Below the pieces are notes generated by a model. That model ran no database searches and was not told where the DNA came from. It worked only from the letters and a program-made list of their open reading frames with translations. This document shows positions 26,037 through 35,083 of a stretch of DNA of 64,000 bases, piece after piece (the first letter of the stretch is position 1; each line of letters opens with the position of its first letter). The translations under genes and the position numbers were made by a program. The DNA comes from Bacillus andreraoultii (GTDB lineage Bacteria > Bacillota > Bacilli > Bacillales > Caldibacillaceae), in the NCBI RefSeq assembly GCF_001244735.1, contig NZ_LN868935.1, positions 309,899 to 373,898 on the forward strand. Reading direction: 5' to 3'.

Positions 26037-26738
26037 TTAATCATACTTAATAAATGCATCCGTAAATCCTGCCTTTTTAGCTTTTGCAAGCTGTGCCTCA
26101 GCATTTGCTTTGACAGTGTATGCACCTATTTGTACACGGTAGTATTTCTTTTGCACTGGTTCTGCTGATTTTTCTTCTTCGCTTAGAAGTTTCTTAACAT
26201 CTGCTCTAAAGGTATCCATAGTCTTGCCATGTTTAGGAAACCAGTGCATAACATCCGCATGGTTACTGGCAATGCCTAGTTTATGCCCTTCGCTGTGACA
26301 GATGATATCCTTCTCACTTAGTCCATAGAGTTTGCAAAGGTGTACACAAAGCTCTACTGCTTCCTTATAAACAGCAGAAAAATACGAGGCACCAGTTAGA
26401 CCGTCCTCGCAAATTTCAAAACCTATATGTGTATTATTCGCATCCCCTCCAGCATGCCAACCACGATGATTCCATGGCAATGTTTGGTATGTGGCAATGG
26501 AGCTATCTGCTAATTTACCAATAAAAGCATGGACACAAACTTGACGACCTCCGGGTTTATCCTGATTCCAATGATTGTTGTATTGGTTCTTTCCGAGCAA
26601 ACCGTCATCCGGACCAACATATCTTTTCAACCACGGGTTGTTAGCCCCTGTTGAGTGAACCATTATACCCTTTGGTGTTATGGTTTTACCTGCTTTGTAG
26701 CAGGCATTGTTCGTAAGTATTAGTTTGTATTATTTCAT
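26037..26738 (-). pseudogene. Phage N-acetylmuramoyl-L-alanine amidase, stop at codon 3
   Basis: The natural start (ATG at 26736-26738, with GAGGTG upstream) reads ATG-AAA-TAA. The frame goes on with YKLILTNNACYKAGKTITPK and then the amidase_2 domain: MVHSTGANNP, HRGWHAGGDANNTHIGFEI, CHSEGHKLG, with the zinc histidines visible. The C-terminal segment YYRVQIGAYTVKANAEAQL is SPOR/SH3-like. Starting at the internal ATG (26663) would remove the first strand of the fold and has no ribosome binding site. The enzyme would cut peptidoglycan for lysis, so this mutation should disable host lysis. Confidence 0.75.
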
Positions 26739-26755
26739 TATAATCACCTCAACAT

Positions 26756-28150
26756 TTAATCATTTGGCTCAGGCGTAAGATGGACAGGGTACAGGTGATA
26801 GGTAAACTTTAAATCACAATAAGCATTTGATGATGTTCCATCACTTCCCATACAGATATACAGTCCATAACCGGCTGGAACTCTGGCCTGCCGCATTTGA
26901 ATATGAATGTGCAAGGATTCTGCTGAAGTATTCGATCCGACAGGTGTACTCCGTTGAATTCTGGTGAACGTCTCCTCATCATTGGAAATATACAAGTCCA
27001 GTTCCTTTTCACTAGTATCCGATTGACGACAAAGAGTTATCAAATGGCAATCATAAGCCGTCGTATACAATTCTCCGCCCTGACCGCCAATAACCACACT
27101 ATTAATAGGTAATATCGTGTGCAAAGGACCACGGACACTGTTTGCACCGCCTGAACCCGAAACATTACCCGACAAAATATATCTTGAATAGGCCGACCGG
27201 GTGAAGTCACTAATAATAGCCGTTGCAGTGGATGAGAGAGGTATCGCGGAAGTCACATTTTCTGCTCTTTCAAGTAGGAAAAGGCTCTCACCTGCCTCAA
27301 CGGTAGTACTACCTATAGAAAACCTTTGACTTGTCCAGTAAGCTGTACAAATTGGGTTTGGATCAGTCCCAGTTCCATAGGCAATATTCATTTCGTCATC
27401 AATGCCCCTTATAGCTCTAGCAAGTGTCTTAACTGTATTACGGAGGGTGTCTTGAATTAGAACCTGCACATTATTTGCAGCTGGACTGCCCAAAGCTGTA
27501 ACGAAAGTATATGTTATCGTGCCAATTACTACATTGTTTCCATTTGCTATATTGCTAAATGTGATGGCTGCCCTCCGACTAATCATATCCGGTGCACTAG
27601 CTGTTTCTATTGGATGCAAATGGTTTAGTAGAATACCTGTCCGCCTATATAAATTTTCGCGGGTATCCTCAACCAAATTGTGTGTTGTATTTAGCAACTC
27701 ATAGTTGTTGTTTAAAAGATTATAAGTGAGGTTGAGCAGATTATTTATTTCATCAATATCCAGTTCAGCTAAAGCTGAAAGCACTTTATTTAACCATTCC
27801 TGTGCAGGAGGTTCTGGTGGTTCAGCAATTCCATCCACAAGAGCATCCTCGACTATGGTTAGTATTCTTGCACTCTTTCCAACCACATCACCATAAGTAA
27901 CCCTTATTTCAAGCCGACCAACACCAACAAATGATGTGTCCGTTGCATTGGGCGACCATGTAAGGACACCATCAGCGTAGTTCGTGACTACCGGATATGC
28001 AACCCCATCAGGCCTTTTGTAAATCGCATTTAAGGCGGCACTTGGGTAGTTATCTTCCAGTGGGCTTGATACATCAAACTTAATATTTCGGTAATTGTGT
28101 TCACCGCGTCGACCAATGAATACCGTTACCGCTTTCGTTAAGTCAATCAT
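26756..28150 (-). CDS. BppU-like phage baseplate/fibre protein
   Basis: A 464-residue protein. The N terminus resembles the BppU upper-baseplate domain: KFDVSSPLEDNYPSAALNAIYKRPDG. Residues about 130-180 form heptads (NNLLNLTYNLLNNNYELL) that would give a trimeric coiled coil. The rest is a beta-rich, likely receptor-facing or carbohydrate-related domain. It overlaps the holin stop by 4 bases (ATGA). It lies in the host-recognition end of the tail module, most of which has been deleted elsewhere. Confidence 0.65.
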   Translation of the reverse strand: MIDLTKAVTVFIGRRGEHNYRNIKFDVSSPLEDNYPSAALNAIYKRPDGVAYPVVTNYADGVLTWSPNATDTSFVGVGRLEIRVTYGDVVGKSARILTIVEDALVDGIAEPPEPPAQEWLNKVLSALAELDIDEINNLLNLTYNLLNNNYELLNTTHNLVEDTRENLYRRTGILLNHLHPIETASAPDMISRRAAITFSNIANGNNVVIGTITYTFVTALGSPAANNVQVLIQDTLRNTVKTLARAIRGIDDEMNIAYGTGTDPNPICTAYWTSQRFSIGSTTVEAGESLFLLERAENVTSAIPLSSTATAIISDFTRSAYSRYILSGNVSGSGGANSVRGPLHTILPINSVVIGGQGGELYTTAYDCHLITLCRQSDTSEKELDLYISNDEETFTRIQRSTPVGSNTSAESLHIHIQMRQARVPAGYGLYICMGSDGTSSNAYCDLKFTYHLYPVHLTPEPND

Positions 28151-28602
28151 ATTTCATCACCTGGCTTAGGAGATTCCTCATCACGACCATGTAGTTGCTT
28201 AAGAACCGCCTTTAGTTTTTCTGAGATGGGTAGTCCAATATGACCTGCATTCTCCAAAATGGATACACCCTCGTTACTTAGGTAGAAAAAGATTACCGCT
28301 GTTCGCAAAGCGCTGCCATCGTATCCTGCACTCCCCAAAATTTGTGTATCAAGAATATGAGCGATACCTACCATTACAAAGATGAGCACCTTTTTGAAAA
28401 TTCCCTTGGCACCAATTTCGCTGGACAGCTTTTTATCTGTAATCGCACAAAGGACACCTGTCAGATAATCAATAGCTACAAAAGTGACCAGTGTATATAG
28501 AAATCCGTCAAACCCGCCAAGAAACCATCCAAGAAAAGCACCAACAGCCGCAAAAGCTAACTGTATCCAATTCCAAATCTCTTTCACTGTAAACACCTCC
28601 AT
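28147..28602 (-). CDS. Phage holin (TcdE / holin 4 family)
   Basis: A 151-residue membrane protein with three or four helices: WIQLAFAAVGAFLGWFLGG, then LYTLVTFVAIDYLTGVLCAI, the hallmark of the TcdE-type holins, then KVLIFVMVGIAHILDTQ and SALRTAVIFFYLSNEGVSILEN. It makes holes in the membrane so the amidase can reach the wall. It stands next to the amidase as usual. The frame is intact. Confidence 0.88.
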   Translation of the reverse strand: MEVFTVKEIWNWIQLAFAAVGAFLGWFLGGFDGFLYTLVTFVAIDYLTGVLCAITDKKLSSEIGAKGIFKKVLIFVMVGIAHILDTQILGSAGYDGSALRTAVIFFYLSNEGVSILENAGHIGLPISEKLKAVLKQLHGRDEESPKPGDEI

Positions 28603-28671
28603 TACATTAATTTGTGTATTTAAAAAAGCACCCCTGTAAAATACAAGAGTGCTGTTGCCGTATCACACACC

Positions 28672-31600
28672 TTACAGAATCAGTATAAGATCGTGGATTT
28701 GTTGCATCACATCCGCCTTTGGACGCCCTGTTCCAATAGGGAGCCATGTCACAGGTGGTATATCAAATGCTGCAGAAGAGTCAAAACCATTAACCACTGT
28801 AATGATAGTATCAATTGCCTTTCGGATTTCAGTAATGTGAAATGGCCATTTTTTAACTGTTGTTCTTCCCGCAATAATCTCTTCACTCCAAATTACAGGG
28901 GATAAGTTGTAATAACTTAGCACTATATTTAAAGCGGTTCGAAGCGTCTGAATATGTGCTGTCTTTACAACAGTCTCATTTGCAGTAATCGTTTCAAAAG
29001 GTGGCGGTAATATAGTAAATGTCCTGACAACTTCTGTGCTTACCGACTCAATATCACTATCAAGACAGCGGAAGGTTACAGTATGGTTTCCTACTGCAAG
29101 CGGTTCCGCTTGGTACACCGTACTAACACCATTTCCCAGATAGCCACTCGTAGAAAATCTCTCAGGATTATCCACACTATTAACCCACTCACCTGAATCA
29201 ATCTTTACTTCCACAATCTGTGTCTGACCGTCTGGTTCAGTGCCTGTAGTAATCATAAAGCGTGGTGTAGTGTTATAAGTAGACTTTCCGGTCATAGGAC
29301 TGACGATGATCGGAGCAGCAGGCGGACTGTTTTTCTTTACCGTGTTACTAACCACATGGCTTGAAACTGCATCAAGTGTATCTGTTACGCTTATTCGATA
29401 GCGGGTATACATTCCAGGTACCGGGGAAGCATTTACCTGATGGGTACCTGAAGTAGCACTTGAAATAATAGTAGTCAATGCTTCATATACCGACCAATTT
29501 ATACCGTCTGCTGATGTAGCTTGTTGAATAACATATTGCTTGATGGCACTGGTTCCCGGTATCGTTCCGCTCCACATAAGAGTTACTGTATTCGTCTCAT
29601 ATATTGGCGGAGTAGCAGTGAAAAAAGTAGGCGGAATGGGCAGTGTATTTCTGCGGACAGTGTTGCTAGATATAGTCCAGTCAGAATAAAAACTCTCTCC
29701 AGCCGTACCACGTGTCCTAACTCTAAACCTACGGTAATAACCGCGAGTTGTCGGTGGGACAACAACTACGCTACCACTTGTTGTTGAGGTAACCACTATT
29801 GTTAATGCTGTCCATGCTCCCCATGTGCTGTTATCTGCCGAGTCACTATATTGAATCTCATAGGATGTGATGGTGTTGCCTGCTCCACTGGATGCACCAC
29901 TCCATGAAAGAGTAACATTTCCTTCAGCTAAAGTTGAACTTACCGAGCAAGCAGTCGGTGCTCCACAAGCCGTGATATCACAGTAAATGCTATTACTGAT
30001 TTTTTCCGAGGAGTAGACATCGAGATTATCAATCGTCCATACACCAAATTGAGTATATGTCCCTGGAACTCGTGACACGTTAGGGTTATAACTACCTCCA
30101 CTGGCCGATAGGATCAATGTGGTTAGAACATTCCATGAACTCCATGTGCTGTTATCCGTAGATGTTCTACTGGCAATCTGGTATCCCTTGATTGCACTCG
30201 TACTTCCAGAAGCACCGCTCCAAGTAAGCGTGATTGTTTCATCACTATAATTGATTGGAGTAGCAGTCACTGTAGTTGGTGGGCTAGGAACTGTGTTTCT
30301 GCGAACAGAGTTCGACGATACTCTCCAGCTTGAATAATAACTTGCTCCTGCTGTACCTCGAGTTCGCACCCGAAACCTACGATAATTACCCCGTGTTGAT
30401 GGTGGTGCAACTGACAAGCTGCCACTAGTGGCTGTGGTGGATACTGTAGTTAGTGCTGTCCACGATCCCCAATTCAAGTTGTCAGCAGAATCACTATACT
30501 GTATCTCGTAGGAGGAGATGGCATTATTTGTACCACCGGAAGCACCACTCCATGATAATGTAACATTATCCTCCGAGAGAGTTGCACTCAATGAACAGGA
30601 TGTCGGAGCACTACAAGCTGTGGTTCTTATTGCCCAGTTAATGGTTAACACTATCTGGCTTAAATCATCTCTGGCTCGAAATCCCATATAGTTTAGTGTG
30701 CTGGAGCCAGCATCCATGAATAAACAATTACTAGCTCCACTACCGATGGAATCAATGAGTGCGATATCCTTTGTACCTTGTCCGGCAGAAACAGTATAGC
30801 TATACCCAGAGGTAACTTTCGTAGGTCTACTCCCGGATATGCTGGTACCCGAACTAGGAGATGGTAACCCTTCAAGATTTTGCACCATCTGAACAGCGCC
30901 CCAACGATCAAAAGCAATCTCTCGAATGTTGTACTTTTCCCCCAGTTCTTCAATGAATTTTTCAATGTATCCATAATGGACTACATTTCCCTCGGTGGTT
31001 AAAATATAGCCTTGCTTCTCCCAAAGGTCGTATTGCACGTGGTCTCGTCGAACTCGGAGGTCAATATTATCCTCCGGCATCCAAAAATACGGGAGAACGG
31101 TATATTTATCTGTTTCATCTTCCGGTGGGAACACCAGCACGAAGGCTGTAATGTCAGTGGTAGAGGATAAATCAAGTCCTCCATAGCATACTCTACCTTC
31201 AAGGCTCTCTGGTTTTACTGGAAACGCACAGGCATCCCACTTTGCCATTGGCATCCAACGGACAGACTGCTTAACCCACTGGTTCAGACGCAGCTGTCGA
31301 AAGCTATTTTCCTCAGCAGGGTTCTGCTTTGCACTTTCACAAGCGGCTCTAACTTTATCGATACTTACTGTAATTCCTAAGCTTGGATTTGCTTTCTTCC
31401 ATACTTTGGGATCAGTCCAATCATCCTCTTCTTTGGCACCGTAGATTACGGGATAAAAAGTAGGATCGTATTTTCTGCCCTCAATAATATCAACCGCTTT
31501 TTGGTGTGTTTCATAGCAGATACTCTGGGTATCCGTCCCTGCAGTGGTGATAAGAAAATATAGCGGTTGGGTTCTCGCATCACCAGACCCTTTTGTCATA

Positions 31601-32166
31601 ACATCAAATAGTTTCCTATTTGGCTGAGTATGAAGTTCATCAAAAACAACACCATGTATATTGAAGCCGTGTTTTGAATAGGCTTCAGCCGACAATACCT
31701 GATAAAAGCTGTTGGTCGGCAGGTACACCAGTCGTTTAGTTGAAGCCAGCAACTTCACTCGTTTATTCAGCGCTGGACACATCCGCACCATATCGGCTGC
31801 TACTTCAAATACAATTGATGCCTGCTGGCGATCTGCGGCACAACCGTATACCTCTGCTCGTTCTTCACCATCTCCACAAGTGAGGAGAAGTGCGATTGCT
31901 GCTGCAAGCTCGCTTTTTCCCATCTTTTTAGGTATTTCTATATAAGCCGTGTTAAACTGCCGGTATCCATTAGGTTTTAAGATACCGAATAAATCACGGA
32001 CAATTTGCTCCTGCCAATCGATAAGTTCAAAAGGCTTGCCTGCCCATGAACCTTTCGTATGGGAGAATGCTTCGATAAAAGCCACAGCGTAATCAGCAGC
32101 GTCCTTATCGTAATATGACCCTTCAGCTATAAAGGCGGTCGGCTTATATTTCTTCAGTTTCCGCAT
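28672..32166 (-). CDS. Large terminase fused in frame to a fibronectin-repeat tail protein
   Basis: 1174 residues counted from the longest start; the ATG at 32164-32166 with GGGGCGG upstream is preferred. Residues 11-443 are the large terminase: ATPase with PKKMGKSELA (89-98) and HGVVFDELH (181-189), then the nuclease with GGLDLSSTTDIT. The match stops at QMVQNLEG (436-443), where the family continues with about 90 more residues. Residue 444 on is a different protein: a stretch ending FRARDDLSQIV, then repeated fibronectin-III pairs of about 205 residues (TLSWSGASGG, RRFRVRTRGTAG), and a C-terminal coil. The fusion records a deletion of the head and tail genes. The nuclease is probably inactive. 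Confidence 0.88.
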   Translation of the reverse strand: MRKLKKYKPTAFIAEGSYYDKDAADYAVAFIEAFSHTKGSWAGKPFELIDWQEQIVRDLFGILKPNGYRQFNTAYIEIPKKMGKSELAAAIALLLTCGDGEERAEVYGCAADRQQASIVFEVAADMVRMCPALNKRVKLLASTKRLVYLPTNSFYQVLSAEAYSKHGFNIHGVVFDELHTQPNRKLFDVMTKGSGDARTQPLYFLITTAGTDTQSICYETHQKAVDIIEGRKYDPTFYPVIYGAKEEDDWTDPKVWKKANPSLGITVSIDKVRAACESAKQNPAEENSFRQLRLNQWVKQSVRWMPMAKWDACAFPVKPESLEGRVCYGGLDLSSTTDITAFVLVFPPEDETDKYTVLPYFWMPEDNIDLRVRRDHVQYDLWEKQGYILTTEGNVVHYGYIEKFIEELGEKYNIREIAFDRWGAVQMVQNLEGLPSPSSGTSISGSRPTKVTSGYSYTVSAGQGTKDIALIDSIGSGASNCLFMDAGSSTLNYMGFRARDDLSQIVLTINWAIRTTACSAPTSCSLSATLSEDNVTLSWSGASGGTNNAISSYEIQYSDSADNLNWGSWTALTTVSTTATSGSLSVAPPSTRGNYRRFRVRTRGTAGASYYSSWRVSSNSVRRNTVPSPPTTVTATPINYSDETITLTWSGASGSTSAIKGYQIASRTSTDNSTWSSWNVLTTLILSASGGSYNPNVSRVPGTYTQFGVWTIDNLDVYSSEKISNSIYCDITACGAPTACSVSSTLAEGNVTLSWSGASSGAGNTITSYEIQYSDSADNSTWGAWTALTIVVTSTTSGSVVVVPPTTRGYYRRFRVRTRGTAGESFYSDWTISSNTVRRNTLPIPPTFFTATPPIYETNTVTLMWSGTIPGTSAIKQYVIQQATSADGINWSVYEALTTIISSATSGTHQVNASPVPGMYTRYRISVTDTLDAVSSHVVSNTVKKNSPPAAPIIVSPMTGKSTYNTTPRFMITTGTEPDGQTQIVEVKIDSGEWVNSVDNPERFSTSGYLGNGVSTVYQAEPLAVGNHTVTFRCLDSDIESVSTEVVRTFTILPPPFETITANETVVKTAHIQTLRTALNIVLSYYNLSPVIWSEEIIAGRTTVKKWPFHITEIRKAIDTIITVVNGFDSSAAFDIPPVTWLPIGTGRPKADVMQQIHDLILIL

Positions 32167-32254
32167 AAACACCGCCCCTTTTATGGAAAAGGACATAAGA
32201 AAAGAGCCTCAATCCTATAGATGAAGCCCTTTTCTCTATCCTATTTAGATTTAG

Positions 32255-32443
32255 TTATTTCTTTTTATCCACTTCACCCGTCAGTATGAAATGGGCATAT
32301 TCTGCTTTATGGTCTATTAAATAGACTACCAATTCATAAAACCCTCGTTCATTTGCCTCATACTGTACTCGGTCCACATCAAACATATTTGTGACTCCAC
32401 TTTCTCGGATGGAAAGGATTTGTTGCTTAATTATCTCATTCAT
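32255..32443 (-). CDS. DUF5049 family phage protein
   Basis: A 62-residue protein with the DUF5049 pattern: QILSIRESGVTNMFDVDRV, then RGFYELVVYLIDHKAEYAHF, then ILTGE. The function is unknown. It overlaps the end of the cyclotransferase gene by 8 bases and belongs to the enzyme cassette between the two terminase subunits. Confidence 0.75.
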   Translation of the reverse strand: MNEIIKQQILSIRESGVTNMFDVDRVQYEANERGFYELVVYLIDHKAEYAHFILTGEVDKKK

Positions 32444-32894
32444 TGGCTACCACCTCCGATTCTATTGAATCAGTTGTAGCTTTGCGCAGGATTTCCACAT
32501 CGAAGCCCGCACTCTTATAGCCTTCTAAAATTGTACTGTAATAATAACAACTCGGCTGTCCAAGCGGTCTACCATCATTCATGATGTAGACCATCGCCTT
32601 GACGGTTTTGCTTCCCAACTTCACTTTTATTGTTTCCTTTCGATAAAGGAACGGCCATCCCTCGTAACGGTCAAGTGCCGCTTCATCGGTCGGTGTAATC
32701 TCCCAAACTAAAACTGGTACGTTGCTACCCTCAAAAGGCTCGATTGTCGCCACAGCGCCCGCGTGTGCCCCTCGAAATAATAGGCGGTGGTCATTGATTT
32801 GACTTGCTCCTACCACCTTCGCTGTGGGGCATCTGTCGGCCATTTGCTTTAGATTAAGGTTGGAGCCATAGGCAAGGTATAATTTATTCTTCAT
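32436..32894 (-). CDS. Gamma-glutamylcyclotransferase-like (AIG2 fold) protein
   Basis: A 152-residue protein starting KLYLAYGSNLNLKQM, the substrate loop of the GGCT fold, with DEAALDRYEGWPFLYRKETI bearing the catalytic glutamate region and the end YYYSTILEGYKSAGFD. The fold releases 5-oxoproline from gamma-glutamyl amines or peptides. It is encoded just after an amidoligase, a pairing noted by Iyer and colleagues in phages and thought to make and trim isopeptide links. The substrate here is unknown. Confidence 0.85.
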   Translation of the reverse strand: MKNKLYLAYGSNLNLKQMADRCPTAKVVGASQINDHRLLFRGAHAGAVATIEPFEGSNVPVLVWEITPTDEAALDRYEGWPFLYRKETIKVKLGSKTVKAMVYIMNDGRPLGQPSCYYYSTILEGYKSAGFDVEILRKATTDSIESEVVANE

Positions 32895-32932
32895 TGTGAT
32901 CCTCCTTCTTAGCTTTGTGGGTTAGGGGCAGT

Positions 32933-33832
32933 TCAGGCCGCCCGAAACCGCCATGCAGCTGAACCCGAAAGTGCTGCTGTCAAATGTTCTCTGCAGTTTG
33001 CAAATTCATCCCCAATGAAACCAATCCGGTTTAGGTAGGTTCTCATAGCAAACTTCTCGTTTTCCACCTGCGGTTTCTTTGCTGATGCACACTTTTGTGT
33101 TAAGGCTTGGTGGTTGATGGCAAGTGCTAGAACAATGTAGTTTCTTATCTTTCCTGCATGAAGTTCGCTATTAAATCCTCTAAGTTCAACTGTATGGTTT
33201 CCGGTAAAAAAGCTGTGAAGGTTGAGGAAATGGTAGCGGCTGTTGTGGTAATGAGTGCTTCTACTCTCGCTGTAACCTTCGTACCAAATGTCCTCAATTT
33301 GTCTCATGGTTTTAGGCTTTTTACGGTTCATCTTCTCAACCAAAATGCTGTCCATCTTTTTGCAGTAATTCATTCTCTGCGGTGCAATCTGAAGTGCTTT
33401 ATAAAATAAGTCGTTTTTGCTTGCAATGATATTTACAAAGTTTCGAATGCTTCGTGGGGTATGTTCAGCACCGTCTAGATGAATGTGAATTCCGCAAGAT
33501 GTATTTGTAAAGGCTCCAGCTTTGCGAAGCTTTCTTACTAGCTCTTGCAAAGTTTCAATGTCCTCCCGGTAGGTTAGGATTGGGCTAACCAGCTCAACAC
33601 TATAATCTCTACCTGCAGCTACTTTTCTTCTACCTTCTTTTCTTTGGCAGTTGATGCTCCCATCGTACATAAACTTCCACACTCGACCATCTGGAGTTTT
33701 TACCTTCTTGGTGTCGTAGTATGTCCCGCCTTCACTGTAAATGCCTTGCAAAAACTCTGCGGCGACTCTAGCTGCCCTTTCCCTTGTAATCCCAGTAAAT
33801 TCAATCTCAATCCCGAATTTTGCACTTAACAT
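32933..33832 (-). CDS. Phage amidoligase
   Basis: A 299-residue member of the amidoligase_2 family (ATP-dependent, glutamine-synthetase-like fold). The opening FGIEIEFTGI holds metal-binding glutamates. SCGIHIHLDG and HTVELRGFNS are the second and third conserved blocks. It should form amide bonds between a carboxylate and an amine. The last 45 residues (ENEKFAMRTYLNRIGFIGDE) are related to the C terminus of the protein encoded at 34194-34982. AAGGAGGAGACACG precedes the ATG. Neighbouring GGCT and DUF4314 genes make a peptide-modification cassette likely. Confidence 0.87.
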   Translation of the reverse strand: MLSAKFGIEIEFTGITRERAARVAAEFLQGIYSEGGTYYDTKKVKTPDGRVWKFMYDGSINCQRKEGRRKVAAGRDYSVELVSPILTYREDIETLQELVRKLRKAGAFTNTSCGIHIHLDGAEHTPRSIRNFVNIIASKNDLFYKALQIAPQRMNYCKKMDSILVEKMNRKKPKTMRQIEDIWYEGYSESRSTHYHNSRYHFLNLHSFFTGNHTVELRGFNSELHAGKIRNYIVLALAINHQALTQKCASAKKPQVENEKFAMRTYLNRIGFIGDEFANCREHLTAALSGSAAWRFRAA

Positions 33833-33966
33833 CGTGTCTCCTCCTTTTAAAGTGTGTTTGTCCTTTCGGCATGTACATATATCACTCTAAAAGGCTTATA
33901 TAGCAAGACAATTCTGCAATATAAATCTACATATTTACTGCCATATTGGGCTTAAAATGTGTATTT

Positions 33967-34194
33967 TTATTCTTCGATTTTCTTGCATAAATCCTCTCCA
34001 AAAACCACTCCAAGGGAACTGCCTGAATCCCAACTGACGTGGATAGTTCCCATATCATCAACACTAGTAACCGTACCTTTATCTCCTGGCTGAAGCTTGG
34101 TATAAGGGTCATTCATCTTAAGTAACATGACACGAGTTCCTGGAGTGTAATAACTTCTAAGTTGCTTTAGCATTTCTGGATGAATGATATTCAT
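33967..34194 (-). CDS. DUF4314 family protein
   Basis: A 75-residue beta-barrel protein: PGTRVMLLKMNDPYTKLQPG, then DKGTVTSVDDMGTIHVSWDSGSS, ending GEDLCKK. This is the DUF4314 pattern. The family is found almost only in amidoligase neighbourhoods of phages and prophages; the role is not known. It overlaps the next upstream gene by one base. Confidence 0.82.
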   Translation of the reverse strand: MNIIHPEMLKQLRSYYTPGTRVMLLKMNDPYTKLQPGDKGTVTSVDDMGTIHVSWDSGSSLGVVFGEDLCKKIEE

Positions 34195-34982
34195 TATTCA
34201 CTCACCTCCTCATGCTTGGCACTTCCGCTTTTGAAGGCAGAGCTACCCGACAGTTTGGAGAGGAGAATTTTTCGTTCTGTTTTGTATTCTGGCCCGATAA
34301 AGCCAAGTCTTAGAAGGAAACAACGGAAAGCGTACTTTTCATTCTCCACTGATTTCTCGGTCGAGTTGACGCGAGTCTGTTTCTTTGCCATTTCACAAAG
34401 TGCTGTTACAAAGTGGGTATAAGCCTTAACCTCCTCTGCGGAGCACTTACTTTTGAACCAAGGGAAGGTTATAAATTCCTCATTTATGATAATTGGAATA
34501 GAGTCAGTATCAAGTGCTTTCTTTATAAGGGTTTCTTTGCTTTCTACCAATCCTTTTAGGTTACCAAGTGCAGTTTCGCTAAAACCCTCCCTCGGCATTT
34601 GAATAATCAAACTAATAGCTTCTTCGGTTTCATTTGATTCGCTGTATACGGGAGGTTCTTCGTAATCACTATTTGGACTTACCCTACCCCCAAGAGCCGC
34701 TTCATTAGGAACTTGAATATTTTCAAGAACAGGCTCTGCTGCTGGAATTGGTGTGTCAAATTCTACTGTAACCGCCTTAAAGTCATGAAGGCCTAATAGA
34801 TTATTAACCAGTTCAGAATTATCTGGTCCTCTGACTACCCCGTTTTTGTCAATGTTGTAGTCTGCCACTTCATATGCAAATGTAGGCGCTCCAAGATATC
34901 TTGCAGGAGCATTCAGTTTTTGGCTGATTGCATTGACTAGCTCTTTTCTTTTTGCTCCTGTGACATTATAGTTTATCTGCAA
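34194..34982 (-). CDS. Cassette protein sharing a C-terminal motif with the amidoligase
   Basis: A 262-residue protein often annotated only as a hypothetical or virulence protein in such prophages. The N terminus INYNVTGAKRKELVNAISQK is followed by an acidic linker (about 95-125), then a middle domain (IIQMPREGFSETALGNLKGL). The last 45 residues (ENEKYAFRCFLLRLGFIGPE) match the tail of the amidoligase encoded downstream. The shared tail may be a docking or target-recognition module. No catalytic motif was recognised. Confidence 0.7.
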   Translation of the reverse strand: MQINYNVTGAKRKELVNAISQKLNAPARYLGAPTFAYEVADYNIDKNGVVRGPDNSELVNNLLGLHDFKAVTVEFDTPIPAAEPVLENIQVPNEAALGGRVSPNSDYEEPPVYSESNETEEAISLIIQMPREGFSETALGNLKGLVESKETLIKKALDTDSIPIIINEEFITFPWFKSKCSAEEVKAYTHFVTALCEMAKKQTRVNSTEKSVENEKYAFRCFLLRLGFIGPEYKTERKILLSKLSGSSAFKSGSAKHEEVSE

Positions 34983-35083
34983 TTTTTATACCGCCTTTCT
35001 ATTTTCGGTACATACATATATCACTCTAAAGGCTGTTAATATCAAGTCATTTAGAGCATCTTTCTGTAGAAAATACTGTTCCA

